Shown in pieces: positions 33,059 to 40,373 of a stretch of 64,000 nucleotides of DNA. The position numbers and the translations under genes are program-made. The stretch comes from JAHCHG01 sp041745765 (GTDB lineage: Bacteria > Acidobacteriota > Blastocatellia > Pyrinomonadales > Pyrinomonadaceae): NCBI GenBank assembly GCA_041745765.1, contig JBGTIH010000048.1, forward strand, positions 17,566 through 81,565, written 5' to 3'. Under the pieces are notes generated by a model. That model was given only the letters and a program-made list of their open reading frames with translations. It was not told the origin of the DNA and did no database searches. The first letter of the stretch is position 1; each line of letters opens with the position of its first letter.

Positions 33059-35638
33059 ATGATTCGAGCAATTTCATTTTTCTTTATTATAGTGTTGTTT
33101 TTGTTCTCAATTTTACCAATTTCGGCGCAAAAACAAGAAAGAACCGATATTACAAAAAATTCCGGCACAAGTTTGACCGAATTTGATTTAAACGAAGCTT
33201 TTTCAGATGGCTACGGTGTTTTCTTCAAATGGCGGATGAAATTTGAATTAAACAATTTGGGATTTAACATTTATCGAATTTCCGCAAGTGGAAAAGATCG
33301 CGTAAATCCGCATTTGATCAGCGGCGGTTTTCTGCAAAAAAACGAGGAAAGAGTTTCTGACGAAACATACACGTTTTTTGATCTGCAAGGAACTTTCGGA
33401 GATACTTATCTGATTGAAACGCTGGATTTAAGCGGTCAAAAAAGGTTTTCAAGTCCGATTACCGTAAAATATATTAGTGATTTAGCCGGAATTGCGGGCA
33501 AAACTTCCCGCCAATTAACAAAAGATTCAGCGAAACCCGATACACTCATTAAAAGAAATGAGATTATTCTGACCAAAGAATTACAGACTGAAATTGGCGA
33601 AAATGCCATTCCGCCGAATATTGAAAATCAAAAAATAATTGCCGCCCAGCCCGGTGTCAAAATCGGTGTGAAAAAAGAAGGGATTTACCGCGTCAGCCGA
33701 ACCCAACTGCAAAATGCCGGATTTGATGTAAATGCGCCGCCGGCAAACTGGCAGCTTTATATGAACGGCAATGAACAAGCGATAATAGTAGGAAATAACG
33801 GAGATTTTATTGAATTCTACGGGCAGGGAATTGACACTGTTGAATCCGGCACGCAAATTTATTTTTTGCTCAACGGCGCACAAGCAGGAAAACGGATTCA
33901 ATCAAGCGTTCGCCGCAGATTTGCCGGAAATGTTGTTTCAGACAGTTATGAACAATCATTTTATAAAGCCGATCGCGTAATTTACGTTTCATCTATAAGA
34001 AACGGCGACGCATCCAATTTTTTCAGCGATAACATTGTCAACACCGCCGGAACAACCGTTACTTTTAATCTTGACGGAATAGATCAGAGTATTACCGGGT
34101 CAGTTTTAACCGTTGCAATTCAAGGGCTTACCGCGACTCCGCATAATATAAATGTCACATTTAATAATGTTTCTCTTGAACCGATGACCGGAAATCATCT
34201 AAATTTGATGACCAAAACTTATCAAATTCCGACATCCTTGCTCGTCGAAGGTTCAAACAACTTATTATTAAAAGTTCCGAGCGCAACTAACGATGTCAGT
34301 CTGGTCGAATCCGTCAAAGTAAGTTATTCGAGAAATTATCTGGCAAAACAGAATACTTTGTCATTTTTTGCCAAACCCTTAAAGCAATCGGAAGTTAAAG
34401 GCTTTACTTCAAACAACTTCAGAGTTTTCGATACAACATTTCCGGATGCTCCGACAGTTGTTACGAATTTAGAGCGAACTAATAACAACGGAACTTTCGG
34501 CGCAATTATACCGGCAGGCAGACCCCGGAAATTCTTTGCCGCCGCCGAAGAAGCAATTTTAACCGCCGACACAATTGAAGAAAACACGCCTTCAACATTA
34601 TCCGTAAATAATAACAACGCCGAACTGATTATCATTACACATCGCAACTTTTTGAATGAAGCGCAGACTTGGGCGAATTATCGCATCAATCAAGGTTTTA
34701 CCACGAAAATCGTGCGGGTTGACGATATTTTCGATGAATTCAACTACGGCATCACAAGCGCAAATTCGATTCGTTCATTTCTTCAATTTGCCCGAAACAA
34801 TTGGCAAACTCCGCCCAATTATGTGCTGATTCTAGGTGATGCCAGTTATGATCCGCGAAATTACGGCGGGAATCCGTTTGTTAATTTTGTCCCGACCAAG
34901 ATGTTTGATACGGCGTATGAAGAAACCGGAAGCGATGAGGCTTTGGCGGATTTTAATGACGATGGTTTGGCGGAAATCGCCATTGGTAGAATTCCGGTAA
35001 AAACAGCCGCCGAAGTGACCCAAATACTAAACAGAGTGATTATTTTTGAAGCATCTTCAAGTACCGGTTTTTCGAGAGGCGCACTTTTTGCCAGCGACTT
35101 CCCGAACGGTTATGATTTTGCCGGAATGAATCAGCGATTAGCCAATGATCTTCCGGCGGGGACAACTTCGATAATGGTTAATCGTGCTGATCCGAATGCC
35201 CGGGCGACGCTTTTGGCAGAATTAAATAACGGCAGATATTTAGTAAATTATTCCGGACACGGTTCGGTAGGACTTTGGGCGGCGGCGAGTTTTTACAGTT
35301 CAAATGATGTTCTGCAAATTGCCAACGGGACAAACTATTCATTATTTACCCTGCTCACTTGTTTGAACGGTTATTTTCTTGCTCCCACCAACGACAGTCT
35401 GGCGGAACTTATGTTAAAAGCGCAAAATGGCGGAGGCGCGGCGATTTGGGCTTCTTCCGGCAAAACTACGCCGGATGTGCAGGAAGTTTTGGCAAGACGT
35501 TTTTATCAAAAAATCTCCGAAGGAAATATACCGCGCATCGGTGATTTGATCAAAGATGCCAAACTGAATGTTTCCGGCGGCAGAGACGTGCGGCTTTCGT
35601 GGACTCTGCTCGGCGATCCGCTGCTTAAAGTTCGTTAA
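33059..35638 (+). CDS. Secreted C25-family (gingipain-like) cysteine protease
   Basis: About 859 residues. AGGAG at 33041-33045 is too close to an in-frame GTG at 33047, so I favour the ATG at 33059. It has a signal peptide (SFFFIIVLFLFSILPISAQ). The N-terminal ~500 residues are beta-rich, as in PorU-type proteins. The C25 catalytic domain follows: AELIIITHRNFLNEAQTWAN, LILGDASYDPRN, the catalytic histidine in NYSGHGSVG (near 735) and the catalytic cysteine in LLTCLNGYF (near 770). It ends with the C25 terminus TLLGDPLLKVR and has no type IX secretion C-terminal domain. Targets are unknown. Confidence 0.88.
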   Translation: MIRAISFFFIIVLFLFSILPISAQKQERTDITKNSGTSLTEFDLNEAFSDGYGVFFKWRMKFELNNLGFNIYRISASGKDRVNPHLISGGFLQKNEERVSDETYTFFDLQGTFGDTYLIETLDLSGQKRFSSPITVKYISDLAGIAGKTSRQLTKDSAKPDTLIKRNEIILTKELQTEIGENAIPPNIENQKIIAAQPGVKIGVKKEGIYRVSRTQLQNAGFDVNAPPANWQLYMNGNEQAIIVGNNGDFIEFYGQGIDTVESGTQIYFLLNGAQAGKRIQSSVRRRFAGNVVSDSYEQSFYKADRVIYVSSIRNGDASNFFSDNIVNTAGTTVTFNLDGIDQSITGSVLTVAIQGLTATPHNINVTFNNVSLEPMTGNHLNLMTKTYQIPTSLLVEGSNNLLLKVPSATNDVSLVESVKVSYSRNYLAKQNTLSFFAKPLKQSEVKGFTSNNFRVFDTTFPDAPTVVTNLERTNNNGTFGAIIPAGRPRKFFAAAEEAILTADTIEENTPSTLSVNNNNAELIIITHRNFLNEAQTWANYRINQGFTTKIVRVDDIFDEFNYGITSANSIRSFLQFARNNWQTPPNYVLILGDASYDPRNYGGNPFVNFVPTKMFDTAYEETGSDEALADFNDDGLAEIAIGRIPVKTAAEVTQILNRVIIFEASSSTGFSRGALFASDFPNGYDFAGMNQRLANDLPAGTTSIMVNRADPNARATLLAELNNGRYLVNYSGHGSVGLWAAASFYSSNDVLQIANGTNYSLFTLLTCLNGYFLAPTNDSLAELMLKAQNGGGAAIWASSGKTTPDVQEVLARRFYQKISEGNIPRIGDLIKDAKLNVSGGRDVRLSWTLLGDPLLKVR

Positions 35639-35734
35639 ATAGTTCGAGTCTTGAGCAATACCTGCGCCAAATTTTGAAGAATTGTAAAATCATAAGCAGG
35701 TCAGCAAAAGTAATAACGACAGTTTGAAAATAGT

Positions 35735-35782
35735 GTAAAACAGCCTGTTAGTCTATTTTAACAGGCTAATAGGCTGTTTTAC
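35735..35782. repeat. 48-bp imperfect palindrome (AAAACAGCCTGTTAGTC arms)
   Basis: GTAAAACAGCCTGTTAGTC and its near-complement ending AGGCTGTTTTAC face each other. It could be a terminator-like hairpin for the C25 gene, about 100 nt downstream of its stop, but lacks a T-tract, so a repeat is equally likely. Confidence 0.55.
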
Positions 35783-36778
35783 GTTTGGTGAAATACCGCA
35801 ACTTTTGCACAGGTGCTTAAGTGTTATAAATAAAGAGGCTGTAAAAAACTGCCAAAAGTGTGCGAATAATTAAAAAGGATTATGGAAAAGGGAAACCGTA
35901 TTTTAATGATATCCACCAGCGTTTTGTTAAATTTACAAAGCTAATAAAATCAATATCAAAAATTCATTATTCTAAAGAGCAAATTCTCAAACCAATGAGA
36001 ATATCCGCTGGTTTCGTAACCGACGATAATCTCTTTCTCATCTTTGAATTGCTCGTAAAATGAGCGCACGCGCACCTTTATAATGGTGTAATTCTTCGAC
36101 TTTTATCTCGCCGGCGGCGGGAGATGTCTGCTTCATACGATCAATCTAAGGCACGCTACTTGCTACACAATAAATACGTTGTTGATATTATCACATAAAT
36201 ATTCAACTGATTTGCTGTTTGATTAAAGGATAGGGAGATTATGTTTCAATTAGAAAATTTGCCTGAAAAATTTAAGATTTCTAGCAATGACGGCTTTGCA
36301 ACTTGTTGTATATAGTATTGTTTGAAACGTAATCAGATACTTTCGCACAGGGGCGAAGCGGTAAAAGCAAAGGCAATTCCAGCATTGGGAAAACGCGCTC
36401 GACGGGTGCTATTCGACGCAGAATCAAACGCATGACCGAAAATCGTCCATGTCGAAATCGAGACATTGCTCAAGTTTGGGATGCCTATCCTTGTCCGCGC
36501 AACTCTAATGGCAGACGAAATGGTATAAATACCAAAAACGGAGTCAGAGATCATAATCGCGGAAGCGGACGCTGGAATAAGGACGCGGCTACGGTAAAAG
36601 AGTAGTACGACGTAGAAACAATTAACGAGTGAGTATAACTACTGGAGAAGCAATATATTATTGATATTATGAACTTAATTTTGAGTTTCGCTTCTCCTCA
36701 GAGTTTGCTTTTTCAATTTGACTTGCGCTGGAACAAAATCGGCGCATTATAAACAACGAACAAGGAAGGTACAAAATT
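35783..36778. other. Unassigned ~1 kb spacer
   Basis: No recognised gene. The candidates are a 67-codon GTG frame at 35860-36063 (MRIIKKDYGKGKPYFND...), a 24-codon ATG frame at 36241-36315 with AGGGAG upstream, and the open frame at 36333-36605 listed separately. Base composition is less regular than in flanking genes. It may contain eroded coding sequence or a short untranslated RNA; nothing firm is visible. Confidence 0.4.
36333..36605 (+). other. Orphan open frame, about 90 codons (ATG at 36432 gives 57)
   Basis: This frame is open from just after TAA (36330) to TAG (36603). Translated, it is very basic and Asn/Arg/Gly-rich (KRMTENRPCRNRDIAQVWDA, then YPCPRNSNGRRNG). The first ATG (36432) has no good RBS. 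I recognise no family. It could be a remnant of a transferred gene or chance openness. Confidence 0.2.
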
Positions 36779-37165
36779 ATGAAAAAAGTAACTACAATTA
36801 TTTTTTCTTTATTCTTAGTAGGAATATTTTCGACAATCGGAATTGGCTTGACTCTTTCAGCGCAAGGTCAGCCCTTCCCCGCAAATAACAAGAATGCTTG
36901 TGAAGGAGTCGGCGGACAATTCAGCAGAGATATGACCACAACTCCGCCGACTAGTACATGCGTTGTAACAAAATCGGAAACAAATACAACCAAAACCGGT
37001 CCTCGGGGTCAATTTACCAGAACTGAAACTACAACAACAACAACAACATTCACCAAGCAAGGGGGAGATGAGTCAACTTCAACGGAAACTCAGCCCACAG
37101 TTGTCAAATGCACGAATCCTCAAGGGCGGGAAGTTCCGGTTGATAATCCTAACTGCCAACCTTAA
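36779..37165 (+). CDS. Small secreted Thr-rich protein, unknown
   Basis: 128 residues with an N-terminal hydrophobic signal (IIFSLFLVGIFSTIGIGLTL, ending SAQG) and an RBS-like AAGGAAGG before the ATG. The mature protein has four cysteines (near 41, 62, 111, 126) that could form two disulfides and a long Thr run (ETTTTTTTFTK). No known domain. A perfect terminator hairpin follows, supporting a real single-gene transcript. Function unknown; probably a periplasmic or extracellular protein. Confidence 0.6.
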   Translation: MKKVTTIIFSLFLVGIFSTIGIGLTLSAQGQPFPANNKNACEGVGGQFSRDMTTTPPTSTCVVTKSETNTTKTGPRGQFTRTETTTTTTTFTKQGGDESTSTETQPTVVKCTNPQGREVPVDNPNCQP

Positions 37166-37196
37166 TCATAGCAATATATGCGTATGACGGTATAAA

Positions 37197-37226
37197 GGAA
37201 AGAGCGTTAAATTTAACGCTCTTTCC
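37197..37226 (+). terminator. Terminator after the Thr-rich secreted protein
   Basis: GGAAAGAGCGTTAAA and TTTAACGCTCTTTCC are perfect complements (30 nt in all), followed by T-rich DNA, about 31 nt past the stop codon. Confidence 0.85.
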
Positions 37227-37638
37227 TCATTTTTATTTCTTCATTTTTGTAAAACTCTTCCAAAACTTCACTCAAACATTTTAAGAATCTGTTTGGAAAC
37301 TCTTAGAGCGGTTTCGGAATAAGTGTAAGGAGAGTGTGATAGGTCATACTGAAATTGTATTAACAAAAAAGAGGAAGTTTTTTTCGGTAAGTAGCGTAAT
37401 TCCAATAATTTAATCGATCAATTTAAACTCCTTTTTCATTACAATTTGGTATCAGAATCATCGGCGGTAGCAGATGGTTATAGATAAAGAACTTTAATTT
37501 CGCTGGCATCATTCGAGTAAATTACGATAAACCGCCCGTTACCGCAAGCAGTTCTAACCTGGATATTCTAAACTTAAACTGCTCTAATCATCTACAAGTA
37601 GAATGTCGTTTTTCTAAAAATTGGTAAAATAGACTTTT
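37227..37638. other. Intergenic region without recognisable genes
   Basis: About 410 bp between convergent genes. I see no repeat of the other families and no open frame worth calling. Confidence 0.4.
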
Positions 37639-38649
37639 TTAACGCGGCTGAATTCTGAGCAGATAACTGCAAATACTAATCGGTAAACCGGGCGAAACGG
37701 CGACTTTTTGTCCGGTCGGGAGTTCGTGATTATTGATCATCGCCGGATTTCTGCCGACATTGACGATCCAGAATTGACCGTTTGCCTCGCGCAGGAGATT
37801 GACGTGATGACGGCTGATTTCCGGGTCTCCGGCGAGTGTGATCTCGACGGGTTTTGAGCGCGAACCGCGTCCGATGCGAACTTCGTTCTGATAAACCGGA
37901 ATGACATTTTGCCGCACGCCGTCGCGCCAGATTTCCAGCCGGTAAAGTTCGGTATTTCGTTTCTGCACGTGCGTCATTTCTTCAACTTCTTCGTTTTGAA
38001 ACGGCGTAACCTGCGGAACGTTGACATTTTGCGCCGTCGGCGGCAGTTGATCTGAAAAACTTTGTTGAGATTGCTGATTTACAAAATTAGGCGGTGATAG
38101 ATTCGGCGTTGGCGGCGGATTTGATTCCGTAAATTGCGGACGCGGAATCGGTTTTTGCTGTTGAAAGTTTTGTTGTTGCGGTTTGGGCTGTTCGGGAAGT
38201 TTAGGACGCGCCAGAACTCCGGTTTTATTGCTCGAACTATCATCCCAACTGTGCTGTACGCGCACTTCGCCTTGTTCCAAAGTTCCGTCAATTCTGAGTT
38301 CGATGACGAATGATTTGGTTTCGAGTTTGCGCTTTCCGGCGATTTCTCTGGCGCGTTCGGCGAGAATGTGATAAAGCCCTTGTTCGAGTCCGCGCCGTTT
38401 TACGCCCTGCCAATCCTTGTCGTCGGTTTCGCTCAGGAAAATGATATATTCGGTCGGAATAATCGTCGTTCCCTGCGGCAACGGAACGAGTTCTCTCTGC
38501 ATTACTTCTTCGACCGCGCGGGCAATTTTGACGATAAATTCTTCCGCCTGACTGCGCGGTTTAACCTGCGCGTTGCGGGCGGCTTCTTCGAGTACCAATT
38601 CGGCTGTTTCTCCGTCAATCCAGCGTCTTACTTTGTCTAAAACACTCAC
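37639..38649 (-). CDS. FhaA-like protein: DUF3662-type domain plus FHA domain
   Basis: 336 residues. A GTG start at 38649 has an AGGAG site 6 nt upstream. Residues 1-130 match the DUF3662/FhaA N-terminal domain (SQAEEFIVKIARAVEEVMQR; PTEYIIFLSETDDKDW). A Pro/Gln-rich linker (about 150-225) follows, then a C-terminal FHA domain (about 245-336) with RIGRGSRSK and the phosphothreonine-pocket EISRHH. FHA domains bind phosphothreonine, so the partner kinase is likely the adjacent gene. In Actinobacteria FhaA interacts with cell-wall proteins such as MviN. It lies 27 nt downstream of the kinase gene. Confidence 0.88.
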   Translation of the reverse strand: MSVLDKVRRWIDGETAELVLEEAARNAQVKPRSQAEEFIVKIARAVEEVMQRELVPLPQGTTIIPTEYIIFLSETDDKDWQGVKRRGLEQGLYHILAERAREIAGKRKLETKSFVIELRIDGTLEQGEVRVQHSWDDSSSNKTGVLARPKLPEQPKPQQQNFQQQKPIPRPQFTESNPPPTPNLSPPNFVNQQSQQSFSDQLPPTAQNVNVPQVTPFQNEEVEEMTHVQKRNTELYRLEIWRDGVRQNVIPVYQNEVRIGRGSRSKPVEITLAGDPEISRHHVNLLREANGQFWIVNVGRNPAMINNHELPTGQKVAVSPGLPISICSYLLRIQPR

Positions 38650-38676
38650 TGATTTCTCCTTTTAAGTCGAATGATT

Positions 38677-40206
38677 TCAATTATTATCTAAAGTAACATA
38701 CTTTCCGAAGACCCAGCCGCGAGCCGCATCTTCCTGATTTTGAGGCGGACGACCGTTTTCGATGATTTCTATTTCATACCAGTTATTTTTTTCGTTGACA
38801 ATTTTAAGACGCGAATTTTTTGTCACCAAACCAATGCGGTTATCAACGGCGGCGGTCGGCTGTGAACGCAGATTGACATCGGCATTGGCAATGCCAGTCT
38901 GAGTTTTAAAGGAACTCGTAATTGTCGGGAAGAAATTTCTGCTGCGAATTAAATACTGTGTAGCAAAAAGCGCACCGGCGAATAAAAATAATAGAATGCC
39001 GAAAATCGCAAAAGTTTTGACAAAACTCCGGTTAGATTTCGATTTAGATTGAAATTGTGCTTGATTTTCTTGATTGTCTGAAGGCTCAAACACAAATTCC
39101 GTCGGCTGCGGACGGGGCGCGGGTACTGTTTCATTTGCGCCTAATTTAACAACAGGCGACGGGTTTTCGCCCGGTAAAAGATTCGGATTTATTTTCAATT
39201 TACGCGAAGTATCAAACTTCGGTTTCTGCGGCGCAAGCGGCGTATATCCTTTGGCAACGTGCGGCTGCGGAATCGCATAGAGCGAAGACGCAGAAACGTG
39301 AGCGGCAAGTTTTCCTGAATCTTCATCGCAAAAGCGTTTCAGACGCGATAAATCCTGCCAAAATTCAATAACGTCCTGATGCCGTTTGGCTGAATCCGAT
39401 TGAGTCGCTTTCTGCAAAACTTCGACCAATTCACTTGCCCAAATTTCGTGCCGCATTGCAAAGGGAAGTTCGGAAATCGGCTGATTGGCAAAATAGCGCG
39501 GCGATTCGCCCGTGATCAAAACATACGCGGTTTTAGCCAGTGAATAAATATCGGCGGCGGGCGTAAGTTTCGGCGAATTAAGCAATCCGGTTTGCCCCGA
39601 AAGCATCGGACTGTGTTCGGGCGGCGCGTAGATATTTGTCCCGACTCTGGTAATCGGCGCGTCCGAATGAGAAATCCGTGCCACGCCGAAATCGGCAATT
39701 TTGACGGTTTTTTTATCGGTTGTCAAAAGCAGATTCTGCGGTTTAATATCGCGGTGAATAATATCGTTTTTATGAGCAAATCCTAATCCGGCGCAAACCT
39801 GTTCGATATAAAAAAGAGCTTGTTTTAATGTTAAACTTTTTTCGCGGCAGGCTTTTGCCAGATCGCCGCCGGAGAGATATTCCAGAGCCAAATAATGAAA
39901 AACCGTGCCGCGCAGATCGCGCGCCGTGCCGTGTCCGAGCCGGCTGATGATGTTCGGATGCCGCACACGGTCGAGCGCGACGGCTTCGTTTTGGAAATTT
40001 TCAACCAGAGTTCTTTCCAAATCGAGATCGAGATCATTTTGCAAAAAGACATTGAGAGCCTTGATAACTACTTGAGAATGAGGCGATTGCGGCGATGCCA
40101 ACACATCGCGGGCGACATAAATTTCAGCGTAACTCCCGCGCCCCAGATGTGTATGAATATCGTAGCGACCATCAAGCCTTGTATTTTCCAGCGAGAGATA
40201 TTTCAT
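38677..40206 (-). CDS. Ser/Thr protein kinase with membrane helix and SH3-like domain
   Basis: 509 residues. The Hanks-type kinase domain is complete: glycine loop HLGRGSYAEIYVARD, catalytic lysine K49 (VVIKALN), HRDIKPQNLL with D153, DFGVARI and the APPEH segment. A Pro-rich juxtamembrane region (about 310-385) precedes one membrane helix (about 395-415). The extracytoplasmic tail is an SH3b-like domain (ANADVNLRSQPTAAVDNRIG, then NNWYEIEII). SH3b domains often bind peptidoglycan, so this kinase may sense the wall in the manner of PknB. It is upstream of the FhaA-like gene and divides the pilin operon from it. Confidence 0.93.
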   Translation of the reverse strand: MKYLSLENTRLDGRYDIHTHLGRGSYAEIYVARDVLASPQSPHSQVVIKALNVFLQNDLDLDLERTLVENFQNEAVALDRVRHPNIISRLGHGTARDLRGTVFHYLALEYLSGGDLAKACREKSLTLKQALFYIEQVCAGLGFAHKNDIIHRDIKPQNLLLTTDKKTVKIADFGVARISHSDAPITRVGTNIYAPPEHSPMLSGQTGLLNSPKLTPAADIYSLAKTAYVLITGESPRYFANQPISELPFAMRHEIWASELVEVLQKATQSDSAKRHQDVIEFWQDLSRLKRFCDEDSGKLAAHVSASSLYAIPQPHVAKGYTPLAPQKPKFDTSRKLKINPNLLPGENPSPVVKLGANETVPAPRPQPTEFVFEPSDNQENQAQFQSKSKSNRSFVKTFAIFGILLFLFAGALFATQYLIRSRNFFPTITSSFKTQTGIANADVNLRSQPTAAVDNRIGLVTKNSRLKIVNEKNNWYEIEIIENGRPPQNQEDAARGWVFGKYVTLDNN

Positions 40207-40320
40207 CGTTAAGTCAGTTTGGGGAAAGTGCCGTAATTAAAATAACACAAATCAATATTCTATACGATATTATAATTTTTATGTTCGTCGAACAAAAGTT
40301 TTAAGCGGCAAACCACAAAA

Positions 40321-40352
40321 AAAAAGCGCGAAATGTTAAATTTCGCGCTTTT
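40321..40352 (-). terminator. Terminator for the minor-pilin operon
   Basis: AAAAAGCGCGAAAT and ATTTCGCGCTTTTT form a strong symmetrical hairpin beginning 22 nt past the stop of the pilin-like gene at 40374. Its flanks would also work from the other strand. Confidence 0.85.
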
Positions 40353-40373
40353 TATATTTGTAATGAAATGAAA

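Noticed and set aside
35860..36063. 67-codon GTG frame in the 35.8-36.8 kb spacer
   Set aside because: No RBS, no family, Lys/Ile-rich as expected from AT-rich non-coding DNA; mentioned only in the spacer entry.
36281..36554. Two overlapping minus-strand frames of about 60-70 codons
   Set aside because: Mutually overlapping, no RBS, no recognised domain; the plus-strand frame in the same place is no better supported.
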